In this document: piece after piece, positions 15,668-23,388 of the stretch
Layout: every line of letters starts with the position of its first letter
How positions within the stretch are numbered: the first letter of the stretch is position 1
Assembly (NCBI GenBank): GCA_023267855.1
Contig: JALNLN010000016.1
Span: forward strand, 1-36,979
Length of the DNA stretch: 36,979 nucleotides
Origin: Candidatus Geocrenenecus dongiae
GTDB lineage: Archaea; Thermoproteota; Nitrososphaeria_A; Caldarchaeales; Wolframiiraptoraceae
Reading direction: 5' to 3'
Program-made: the position numbers and the translations under genes
The notes under the pieces: model-generated
The model's database searches: none
Told to the model about the DNA's origin: nothing
The model's input: the letters and a program-made list of their open reading frames with translations, nothing else

Positions 15668-17034
15668 CTTTCTTCAACCCATTTAAGCATTCTCAAGAAT
15701 ATTCTATAGTTATGTAGAACGTGTAGGTGCGTATACATCGCTAGAATATTTTCTTTAATTATTCCATCATGTACACCGTTTACACCGTATCCTTTCTTGA
15801 CTTTGAAAGCATAATCTACTTCTTCACGTAGGTTGATCTTCGAGTAGTGGAATTCATGTCCAACGACTTCTGAGCCAGGATCTGCGAGAGGATTACCTCT
15901 TAGAGCTTCTAGATACGTGTATCCGTGAGCGACAGGTTTCTCAAACATTTCTACAAATCCATCTATTAATCCTACCATCTCATACTCTTTATTATCGAAT
16001 GCTTTAACTTTTTCTGAAAGGTACATAAGTCCACCACACTCAGCGTAGATCTTCATCCCCTTCTCCACATTTCTAACAATCTCTTTCTTCATAGTTTTAT
16101 TCTTCTCGAGAGCTTCGGCATACACTTCTGGGAACCCTCCACCGATGTAGAGCATGTCTATCTCTGGTAGCTTAGAATCTTTTAGAGAATTTATTGTTAC
16201 TATTCTTTGAGCAGTATTCTGGATGTACTCGACGTTTTCTGGATAGTAGAATGAGAAAACATCATCTATCATTACGCCGACTCTTACATTTACTTTAACT
16301 CTTGGGAAATCTAATTCTATTTCTGGGAGATCTTCAGCTTCTCTTGAGATTTCGATAATCTTATCTATCTCTATATGTTCTCCAACAAACTTTATTGCTT
16401 CCTCCACTTCTATCATCTCTCTACTTCTCTCTGAGACAGGTGTTAAACCTAAGTGTCTATACCTCATCTTCTCTTCAACTATCCTACTTCTAGGAACTGT
16501 TCCAACAACCTCTACATCTTTAAACTCTTCTCTGAAAGCTTTGACAATCTTTTCTTTTTGACGTTCATTAGCAATATTGTTTATTATCACTCCTCTTATC
16601 CTCACTTTTCTATCGAACTCTCTAAAACCTCTCAGTATTGGGATGAGACCTCTGTTTATTCTCTCAGCATTCATTACGAGTATCACGGGAGTCCTCAGAA
16701 TTTTAGATATTTCAGCCGTGCTACCTTTCTCTGTAACCCCATCTACACTATCATATAGTCCGAAGACACCTTCAATTACAGCTACATCAGAGTTAGATGA
16801 ATTTTTTATGAAAGAAGCTAAAATAGTCTCTTCGGAAAACATTACTGAATCGAGATTTCTAGAATATGTTCCAGAGAAGTATGTGTGATAAGAGGGGTCT
16901 ATAAAGTCTGGTCCAACTTTGAATGGTTGCACTCTTAAACCATGTTCTCTAAGCTTCTTTATCAAAGCTATCGTTACAGTCGTCTTCCCAGATTTCCCAC
17001 TCACACTGGAGATAAGTATACGTGGAATCTTCAA
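15664..17034 (-). CDS. CbiA/DsrN/CfbB-family a,c-diamide synthase
   Basis: A 456-aa ATP- and glutamine-dependent amidotransferase. The N-terminal P-loop SSVSGKSGKTT starts at about residue 8; the C-terminal glutaminase domain has IGGGFPEVYAE, the Cys nucleophile in YAECGGLMYLSE and the His in MYTHLHVLHNYRIF. Family members amidate two side chains of cobyrinate (CbiA), of Ni-sirohydrochlorin (CfbB) or of siroheme (DsrN, which makes the sirohaem amide of some Dsr enzymes). The neighbours are all siroheme genes, and no cobalamin or F430 genes are in view, so a DsrN-like role is favoured. It starts directly after the stop of the precorrin-2 dehydrogenase gene. Confidence 0.8.
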   Translation of the reverse strand: MKIPRILISSVSGKSGKTTVTIALIKKLREHGLRVQPFKVGPDFIDPSYHTYFSGTYSRNLDSVMFSEETILASFIKNSSNSDVAVIEGVFGLYDSVDGVTEKGSTAEISKILRTPVILVMNAERINRGLIPILRGFREFDRKVRIRGVIINNIANERQKEKIVKAFREEFKDVEVVGTVPRSRIVEEKMRYRHLGLTPVSERSREMIEVEEAIKFVGEHIEIDKIIEISREAEDLPEIELDFPRVKVNVRVGVMIDDVFSFYYPENVEYIQNTAQRIVTINSLKDSKLPEIDMLYIGGGFPEVYAEALEKNKTMKKEIVRNVEKGMKIYAECGGLMYLSEKVKAFDNKEYEMVGLIDGFVEMFEKPVAHGYTYLEALRGNPLADPGSEVVGHEFHYSKINLREEVDYAFKVKKGYGVNGVHDGIIKENILAMYTHLHVLHNYRIFLRMLKWVEES

Positions 17035-17706
17035 TTACAATCCCTCTCCAATCTCTACACTATTTTCCTTTAGAATCTCTAGAATCTTCTTAGTAGCAGA
17101 ATCTATGTCCCCGGTCTTAACATACCGTCTAAACTCTTGGTCGCTATAAACTCTACGGTATATCTCCATCCTCTTTTTCGGCGTCAAATTTGCTTCTTTG
17201 AGAATCTTTTTTAGACGATGTATTAGCTCTGCAAGTAAGTGGAGTTCCATATCCTTCTCAAGCACTTCCCTGATCTTGTATAAAGCTTCTCTCGCAACCA
17301 TGCTGCTTTTTCCTTCAGTTGTTAAAGCTACTCTAAACGGTCCGACAGATGTGTCTATCGGTACAACTAGATCTGTCTCAAATGCATCATTAGCTAAATT
17401 CAGTAACCGTTTATGTTTTTCTACAATCTTCTTGATGTATTCATTATGCTCTCTTGTATCCAACGTTACCATGACGATATCTGATTCCTTTACAAGCTTC
17501 TCAAGTTTCTCTTCTTCAACAACATCTCCTTCAACTAACTCTATAAATCTTCTAGAAGCTAACTCAAGTATCCTTTCATCGAAGCTCCTACTATAGACTA
17601 TTATCCTAGCACCTGTCTTACAGTATTTCTCAGCTCTTTTGAATCCTTCTTCACCTCCACCTATTATTAGTACTGTTTTCCCAGACATTTCAATAAAGAA
17701 CGGCAT
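17035..17706 (-). CDS. Precorrin-2 dehydrogenase / sirohydrochlorin ferrochelatase
   Basis: A 223-aa protein of the Met8/CysG N-terminal type that oxidises precorrin-2 with NAD and, in many members, inserts iron to make siroheme. I start at MPFFIEMSGKTVLIIGGGEE; a longer frame to 17895 runs through the divergent hemB and is not credible. Visible are the NAD loop GGGEEGFKRA, the Asp/Ser region TLDTREHNEY, and NLANDAFETDLVVP, the family's active-site region. A second start is MRMPFF at 17712. It is followed at once by the cbiA-like gene. SUMT is a separate gene (20970). Confidence 0.85.
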   Translation of the reverse strand: MPFFIEMSGKTVLIIGGGEEGFKRAEKYCKTGARIIVYSRSFDERILELASRRFIELVEGDVVEEEKLEKLVKESDIVMVTLDTREHNEYIKKIVEKHKRLLNLANDAFETDLVVPIDTSVGPFRVALTTEGKSSMVAREALYKIREVLEKDMELHLLAELIHRLKKILKEANLTPKKRMEIYRRVYSDQEFRRYVKTGDIDSATKKILEILKENSVEIGEGL

Positions 17707-17730
17707 TCTCATACAGTTCTTCTCAAAGAA

Positions 17731-17754
17731 TTCTCTAAGAGAAATGCTTAAAAA
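17731..17754. promoter_or_regulatory. Divergent siroheme promoter with small palindrome
   Basis: The 73 nt between the two divergent starts (17706 and 17780) hold a perfect 6-bp inverted repeat TTCTCT-A-AGAGAA at 17731-17743 and a TATA-like GCTTAAAAA at 17746-17754, about 25 nt before the hemB ATG. The palindrome sits where a repressor could block both directions. Confidence 0.35.
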
Positions 17755-17779
17755 GATTACACTACTAAAATTAATCTTG

Positions 17780-18799
17780 ATGATGCAGTCATTTAAAGCT
17801 GGTTTTCCACAAATCAGGATGAGGAGGCTTAGAAAAATCAAAACTTTGAGAAATCTCATAGCTGAAGAACATGTAGATTTATCTTCACTGGTCATGCCGT
17901 TGTTTGTCCGTGAAGGTTTAATCGGTCGAGAGAAGATAGATAGTATGCCAGGTCAGGAGAGATTATCTATAGATGAATTAGTTAAAGAAGTTTCAAATTT
18001 ACTTGAAGTTGGTGTTAAGTCTATACTCCTCTTCGGCATTCCTTCTAGGAAAGATGATTACGGATCCTCAGCGTATAGTAGAGATGGAGTTGTCCAGAAG
18101 GCTATTAGAGAAGTTAAGAAAAATTTTGGAGACGACGTTCTAGTTATATCTGATATCTGTTTATGTCAGTACACTAGTCATGGGCACTGCGGTATAGTTG
18201 TAGAAAAGAATGGAAGGAAGATAGTTGATAATGATACAACATTAGAGGTTCTTTCTAAAATTGCTTTAAGCCATGCTGAGGCAGGTGTAGATATCGTGGC
18301 CCCTTCAGATATGATGGATGGAAGAGTTGGAGTTATAAGAAGATCTCTAGATGAAGAAGGATACACGGATGTCGCCATAATGTCCTATTCCGTGAAGTAT
18401 GCTTCATCCCTCTACGGCCCATTTAGAGATGCAGCTCACTCTTCACCTAGATTCGGAGATAGGAGAAGTTATCAGATGGATCCTAGAAACATTAGAGAAG
18501 CTTTGAGAGAAGTTGAGCTGGATATAGTTGAAGGCGTTGATATAGTGATGGTTAAGCCTGCTTCATGGTATCTAGACGTGATATCTCTCGTGAAGAAGAA
18601 CTTCAAGATACCTTTGGCCGCTTACTCTGTAAGTGGAGAGTATACTATGATTAAGCTTATGGCTGAGAAGGGTTTGGTGGATGAGAAGCAAGCCGTCTGG
18701 GAGCAACTACACTCGATAAAGAGGGCTGGGGCAGACATCATAATAACGTATTATGCTAAAGAGTATGCGAGGTGGGTTAAAGATGGTCTCATCAGCTGA
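17780..18799 (+). CDS. hemB: Porphobilinogen synthase
   Basis: A 339-aa enzyme that joins two 5-aminolevulinates into porphobilinogen. I start at MMQSFKAGFPQIRMRRLRK, matching the family start; the longer open frame reads into the divergent gene. Key elements are the zinc site DICLCQYTSHGHCG (three Cys, a zinc-type enzyme), APSDMMDGRVG, the lysine in YSVKYASSLYGPFRDA, and the Schiff-base lysine in VMVKPASWYLD. It is the first gene of a tight operon hemB-hemL-hemC-cobA-hemD in which each gene overlaps the next. The ATG follows a TATA box at leaderless distance. Confidence 0.95.
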   Translation: MMQSFKAGFPQIRMRRLRKIKTLRNLIAEEHVDLSSLVMPLFVREGLIGREKIDSMPGQERLSIDELVKEVSNLLEVGVKSILLFGIPSRKDDYGSSAYSRDGVVQKAIREVKKNFGDDVLVISDICLCQYTSHGHCGIVVEKNGRKIVDNDTTLEVLSKIALSHAEAGVDIVAPSDMMDGRVGVIRRSLDEEGYTDVAIMSYSVKYASSLYGPFRDAAHSSPRFGDRRSYQMDPRNIREALREVELDIVEGVDIVMVKPASWYLDVISLVKKNFKIPLAAYSVSGEYTMIKLMAEKGLVDEKQAVWEQLHSIKRAGADIIITYYAKEYARWVKDGLIS

Positions 18800-20060
18800 A
18801 CTATATGAAAGAGCACGGAGACTCATACCCGGAGGTGTAAATAGCCCCGTTAGAGCATATGATCCATACCCATTCTTCACTAAGAAAGCCTCAGGATCAA
18901 GAATACATGATGTTGATGGTAAGGTCTACATAGACTACGTGATGGGTTACGGTGCTCTACTACTAGGTCATTCTCCAGAGATAATAATACAGACTCTCAG
19001 AAAAGCAGTAGAAGATGGTGTACTCTATTGTACGCCTACAGAAGAAGAAGTAATCTTAGCTGAAAAGATCTGTAAACTCTATCCATCGATAGAGATGGTT
19101 AGATTAGCAAATACGGGATTGGAGGCAACGATGCATGCTATAAGGCTGGCCAGAGGATACACGGGTAGAAAAAAGATACTGAAATTCGAGGGATGTTATC
19201 ATGGGGCACATGACTCACTATTAGTTAAGGCAGGTTCAGGAGCATTAACTTTCGGGGCCCCTTCAAGTCTAGGTGTTCTAGAAGATTTAGCTAAACATAC
19301 GTTAATCTCAAGATACAACGATATAGAACTTACCGAGAAGATCGTTAGAGAAAACGCTGAAGATCTAGCAGCAATAATAGTTGAGCCAATTCCAGTAAAC
19401 GTTGGATTAATAAAACCTAAGAAAGGATTCCTAGAAGCTTTGAGAAGATTAGCAGATGAGGTTGGAGCTGTCTTGATATTCGATGAAGTAGTCACAGGTT
19501 TTAGGCTTGCTCCTGGAGGTGCACAAGAATACTTCAACGTTAAAGCTGATATAACAACTCTAGGTAAAGCTCTCGGTGGAGGTTTACCTATATCAGCTTT
19601 CGGTGGAAAGAGAGAGATTATGGAGAACTTATCACCAGTCGGGAAAGTGTATCAAGCTGGAACATTTAGCGGAAACCCACTCTCAACCAAAACAGCTTTA
19701 ACAGTAGTAGAATACATTGAGAAGAACAGGCAGATATATGGAGAGATGAGAAGAATGGTGGAGAGACTCTGTAGAGCTGCGAGAGAGTTCATAGAAGATC
19801 TCAAGATAGATGCGACAGTAAACAATCTGGAGTCTATGTTCCAGGTATTCTTCACTTCTAGAGAGATCTTAAGCTACGATGATGTTTTAACATCCGACTT
19901 AGGTAGATTTAAGAAATTCTTCCATAATCTACTGAAGCAGGGCGTCTTCATACCTCCAAGCCAGTTTGAGACATGCTTCTTCTCAACAGCACATACAGAC
20001 GAAGATTTAGAGAAGACTATAGAAGCCTTTGGCAGAGCGTTCGCTGAGTGTCGGGGATGA
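18783..20060 (+). CDS. hemL: Glutamate-1-semialdehyde 2,1-aminomutase
   Basis: A 425-aa PLP enzyme that turns glutamate-1-semialdehyde into 5-aminolevulinate. The start MVSSAELYERARRLIPGGVN fits the family; it overlaps hemB by 17 nt. Visible are the GGVNSPVRAY substrate loop, NTGLEATMHAIRLARG, the PLP aspartate in ILIFDEVVTGFR, and the PLP lysine in ITTLGKALGGGLPISAFGG. The C-terminal part ends in QFETCFFSTAHTDEDLEKT, also typical. Stop and hemC start overlap in ATGA. Confidence 0.95.
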   Translation: MVSSAELYERARRLIPGGVNSPVRAYDPYPFFTKKASGSRIHDVDGKVYIDYVMGYGALLLGHSPEIIIQTLRKAVEDGVLYCTPTEEEVILAEKICKLYPSIEMVRLANTGLEATMHAIRLARGYTGRKKILKFEGCYHGAHDSLLVKAGSGALTFGAPSSLGVLEDLAKHTLISRYNDIELTEKIVRENAEDLAAIIVEPIPVNVGLIKPKKGFLEALRRLADEVGAVLIFDEVVTGFRLAPGGAQEYFNVKADITTLGKALGGGLPISAFGGKREIMENLSPVGKVYQAGTFSGNPLSTKTALTVVEYIEKNRQIYGEMRRMVERLCRAAREFIEDLKIDATVNNLESMFQVFFTSREILSYDDVLTSDLGRFKKFFHNLLKQGVFIPPSQFETCFFSTAHTDEDLEKTIEAFGRAFAECRG

Positions 20061-20977
20061 AATTAAGGATAGGCACACGTGGAAGTAAGCTATCCTTGAT
20101 CCAGACGAACGAGGTGGTAGAGAAGATTAGAAGATTTTATCCAGAGATAGATGTAGAGGTCAAGGTTATCAAGACCAGGGGAGACATAGATCTAGAAACA
20201 CCATTATACATGATCCCCCAGAAAGGAATATTCGAGAAAGAAATAGACCAAGCATTAGCTAGAGGAGAAATAGATGTGGCAGTACATAGTATGAAAGACT
20301 ATCCAACAGAAACAATTGAAGAAGTAAAGATTGTAGCGGTACCTGAAAGGATGAGTCCGAGTGATGTATTTATCTCAAAGATCTCTAGAGACCTACATGA
20401 TCTTCCACCAAGATCAAGGATAGGAACAAGTAGTTTGAGAAGAGAGGCCTTTATAAGATACGTTAGAAACGACCTGGAAGTTCTTCCTATTAGAGGTAAT
20501 GTAGATACACGTTTAAGAAAGATGATGGATGGGCAGGTTGATGGTTTAGTGATAGCTGAAGCAGGTCTAAAGAGACTACAAGAAAACATAGACTACACTA
20601 GACTCTCCATAGAAGATTTCACACCCCCAGCCGGTCAGGGAGCACTCGCAATAGTCATAAGAAGAGACTCCAATCTAGAAGAAATTCTATCAAGACTAAA
20701 CGATTATGAAAGTTACATGGAGACCATGATTGAACGGAAAATAGTCTCTAAGCTGAGAGCTGGATGTAAGACACCCTTAGGCGTAAATGCTGAAATCTCT
20801 AAAGATGAAGTAAAAATAACACTCTCAACAGTTTCACCAAACTATAAAGAAAAGATCACGGTACAAGAGTACTTCAAGTTGAACGATATCGAGGAAATAG
20901 TCTCCAAAACAATACAGATTTTTAGAGAGAAGAATGGAGATAAGATAATAGAAGAGTGGAGGGAAAGATTTGGGTAA
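20057..20977 (+). CDS. hemC: Hydroxymethylbilane synthase
   Basis: A 306-aa porphobilinogen deaminase that builds the linear tetrapyrrole. The start MKLRIGTRGSKLSLIQT is placed at the ATG inside the hemL stop overlap. It shows the catalytic segment VHSMKDYPT, RIGTSSLRREA, the arginine-rich VLPIRGNVDTRLRK and the cofactor cysteine in KLRAGCKTPLGVNAE. It ends 8 nt into the next gene, so the hem operon is translated as a chain. Confidence 0.95.
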   Translation: MKLRIGTRGSKLSLIQTNEVVEKIRRFYPEIDVEVKVIKTRGDIDLETPLYMIPQKGIFEKEIDQALARGEIDVAVHSMKDYPTETIEEVKIVAVPERMSPSDVFISKISRDLHDLPPRSRIGTSSLRREAFIRYVRNDLEVLPIRGNVDTRLRKMMDGQVDGLVIAEAGLKRLQENIDYTRLSIEDFTPPAGQGALAIVIRRDSNLEEILSRLNDYESYMETMIERKIVSKLRAGCKTPLGVNAEISKDEVKITLSTVSPNYKEKITVQEYFKLNDIEEIVSKTIQIFREKNGDKIIEEWRERFG

Positions 20978-21713
20978 AGTCTACTTGGTAGGAGCTGGAC
21001 CAGGAGACCCCGAGTTAATAACATTGAAAGGATTAAAGATTCTCAAACAAGCTGACGTAGTAATATATGATAGACTCGTAAATGAAGGAATACTGAAGTA
21101 TGCTGAGAATGCTAGGGAATTGATCTGTGTTGGAAAAGAGAAGGGGGAGAGCTGGAAACAGGAGAAGATAAACAAGCTAATGATAGAGAAGGCGAAGACA
21201 TACAATATCGTTGTTAGATTAAAGAACGGTGACCCAATGCTATTCGCTAGAGGAGGAGAAGAATGCGAAGCATTAAGATCTGCCGGAATATCTTATGAGA
21301 TCATACCAGGAGTTTCTTCTGCTATCGCAGCTCCAACTTATGCAGGCATACCATTAACACATAGAGAATACTCTTCATCGGTTGCGATCGTTACAGGGCA
21401 TAGAAGAGAAAGATATGGAGGAGATTTAACATACTTGAGGAAGATCTTCTCTTCTGTAGATACTGTCATAGTTTTGATGGGTGTATCGAATTTGGAGAAC
21501 ATAGTTAGAGAAGCCATGGCCTCTGGTCTTTCTATCTCTACACCAGTAGCAGTAATCGAGAATGCTACACTTCCATCCCAGAGAGTTTACATGGACAAAT
21601 TGGTAAACATAGTTAAGACAGCTAAAGAAAATAATGTAAAACCTCCAGCTGTACTAGTTTTTGGAAAAGTTGTCGAGTTGAGAGAGAAACTGAAATGGAT
21701 AGAAGTATTGTAG
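20970..21713 (+). CDS. cobA: Uroporphyrinogen-III C-methyltransferase (SUMT)
   Basis: A 247-aa SAM methyltransferase that makes precorrin-2 from uroporphyrinogen III, the first siroheme-specific step. It starts at TTG with GKVYLVGAGPGDPELITLKG, the family signature, and continues with VVIYDRLV, the SAM-binding LKNGDPMLFARGGEE, and PGVSSAIAAPTYAGIPLTHRE. It overlaps hemC by 8 nt and hemD by 19 nt. As a stand-alone protein it works with the separate dehydrogenase at 17035. Confidence 0.95.
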   Translation: MGKVYLVGAGPGDPELITLKGLKILKQADVVIYDRLVNEGILKYAENARELICVGKEKGESWKQEKINKLMIEKAKTYNIVVRLKNGDPMLFARGGEECEALRSAGISYEIIPGVSSAIAAPTYAGIPLTHREYSSSVAIVTGHRRERYGGDLTYLRKIFSSVDTVIVLMGVSNLENIVREAMASGLSISTPVAVIENATLPSQRVYMDKLVNIVKTAKENNVKPPAVLVFGKVVELREKLKWIEVL

Positions 21714-22465
21714 TAATCCTACCTGGAACACTTGATACATCTAGAAACATAGTTAGATATTTAAGAGATTTAGACATCGAAATAAAGATGATTCCCATCC
21801 TCCGTGTTAAGATTAATCGAGACGAAATCAAGGCGGCTCAAAAAATATTTTCCTCAGGCTTCACTCCGGACGTCAGCATCTTTACAAGTAAGACAGCAGT
21901 TAAGATTGTTAAGAAACTAATCCCAGAAGCTTGGAGATGTGCTAAAAAGTATTCCATAGCTATAGGTCCAGGAACAGCCTCTCTAATAAGAAAGCTAGGT
22001 GGATTAGAAGTGAAGCATCCGCAGGAACATTCATCGGAAGGATTAATGAAATATTTAATCAATTTCCCCGAATCGATAAGATTAGCAGCATACTGTTCAA
22101 GTGAAGTAAACATGTCATTAGAAAATTTTCTGAAAGAATATTTCAAGGATGTCTGCTTATGGAAGCTATATACTTTATCCGAGGAAACTGCTTCGGTAAA
22201 GGAGATAGTAGACCTCGTCGGAACATCAGCTGGAAGAACTTACTTAATAGTTATCACTTCTCTAAAGATCCTAAAGATTATTTCTAGAGAAGTAGATTTA
22301 TTAACAAAATATGGAAACGTGTTTTTCTCAGCAATTAGCAAAAGATTAGCAAGAGAAGCTTCACGTCTAGGCTTAAAAATAAACCATTTATCTTCAACCA
22401 ACAACATCATAGAATATTACAATGAGTTAAGACAATATATTGAGAACTTATTACGACACTCCTAG
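21695..22465 (+). CDS. hemD: Uroporphyrinogen-III synthase
   Basis: A 256-aa protein at the end of the hem operon. HemD sequences diverge widely, so the call leans on position after cobA and on fold markers: two Rossmann-like halves, VSIFTSKTAVKIVKKL, AIGPGTASLIRKLGG, and a late VITSLKILKIISRE matching the typical 'TSxxxV' element. It closes the tetrapyrrole to uroporphyrinogen III. A 229-nt gap follows, so it is probably the last gene of the transcript. Confidence 0.85.
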   Translation: MDRSIVVILPGTLDTSRNIVRYLRDLDIEIKMIPILRVKINRDEIKAAQKIFSSGFTPDVSIFTSKTAVKIVKKLIPEAWRCAKKYSIAIGPGTASLIRKLGGLEVKHPQEHSSEGLMKYLINFPESIRLAAYCSSEVNMSLENFLKEYFKDVCLWKLYTLSEETASVKEIVDLVGTSAGRTYLIVITSLKILKIISREVDLLTKYGNVFFSAISKRLAREASRLGLKINHLSSTNNIIEYYNELRQYIENLLRHS

Positions 22466-22605
22466 TCAAAGAAAACTCTACAACACTGTCATACTATCTC
22501 AAGCTAAGAGTTTCTCCTCAGTCCCACTTCTTCTATGTGGATACAACTTTACAATAACAACGACGATGACATTACATTATAAGTGCTGTGAACTGGTTCT
22601 ATGAG

Positions 22606-22647
22606 CTAAATAAATAATATATATCTACATTTAGTTTAAGACTAAAT
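22606..22647 (+). promoter_or_regulatory. Promoter and palindrome ahead of the second dsrMK pair
   Basis: The 229-nt gap before 22695 ends in an AT-rich run TAAATAAATAATATATAT (near 22606-22623) and a perfect 7-bp inverted repeat ATTTAGT-TTAAG-ACTAAAT at 22629-22647. This could be an operator or simply an AT-rich promoter. The rest of the gap shows no gene. Confidence 0.35.
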
Positions 22648-22694
22648 GATATAGTTAAATAATTCAATATCAACAATTACGAACGGACTCATAC

Positions 22695-23381
22695 ATGTAT
22701 GAGTATATGCTACTCATCGTTGGAATCATATTGCCTTATCTCACATTAGCAGTGTTCGGTATAGCATTGGCTTATAATTTCTTTAAATGGATGTTTCTAC
22801 CTAGACCAGTAATGTGGGCTATCTTCCCAGCTAAAGAAAATACAGTAAGCATACTTCTTACTATTGCGAAGAGAATCTTTTCATTACCAGGTCCCAGGAA
22901 GTTTGATAAACTGATATTTACGCTAGCATGGATGTTCCATATAGGGTTAATCGTAAGTCTCTCATTACACGCCAAATATATCTTTCTTCCCCACTTACCC
23001 TTTGAATATGAAATGGGTTCAATAGCAGGATTGTTTGCTGCTATTGGCTCCTTTGGGTTCATCATCAGGAGATATTATGATAAGAGAGCAGAATCGTATT
23101 TTGCAGACTATTTCGCCTTAGTACTACTAATAATTACATTGTTACTTGGCACATATATTCGAATCCTTAAGTTGGTGGATCCAGCTCAGTTATGGGGCTG
23201 GGTTCAAGGGATCCTAAGTTTGAACCCCGTCTTACCACCTACTAATACTCTATTTTTAATCCACCTATTCTTTGCACAGATCTATATGATGTATCTTCCA
23301 TTTAAGACCCTTATACATCCAATAGCGATATTCTATGGGCAGAAAGTAATTCTTGATAAGAGACATATTGGAAAGGAGTGA
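22695..23381 (+). CDS. dsrM: DsrM membrane cytochrome b, paralogue 2
   Basis: A 228-aa NarI/DsrM-type protein with five membrane helices. Likely haem-b ligands are the His residues in WMFHIGLIVSLSLHAKYIF and in FLIHLFFAQIYMMYLPFKTLIH. It would oxidise menaquinol-type quinones and hand electrons to DsrK. It ends GKRHIGKE just before the dsrK start, and the AAAGGAG before its stop serves as the dsrK ribosome site. It is 41 aa shorter than the paralogue at 9627, mainly at the C-terminus. It stands directly upstream of dsrAB, so it is the likelier classical DsrM. Confidence 0.85.
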   Translation: MYEYMLLIVGIILPYLTLAVFGIALAYNFFKWMFLPRPVMWAIFPAKENTVSILLTIAKRIFSLPGPRKFDKLIFTLAWMFHIGLIVSLSLHAKYIFLPHLPFEYEMGSIAGLFAAIGSFGFIIRRYYDKRAESYFADYFALVLLIITLLLGTYIRILKLVDPAQLWGWVQGILSLNPVLPPTNTLFLIHLFFAQIYMMYLPFKTLIHPIAIFYGQKVILDKRHIGKE

Positions 23382-23388
23382 TGTAAAG

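Noticed and set aside
17707-17895. N-terminal extension of the precorrin-2 dehydrogenase
   Set aside because: It overlaps the divergent hemB start and has no family similarity; the known start pattern begins at 17706.
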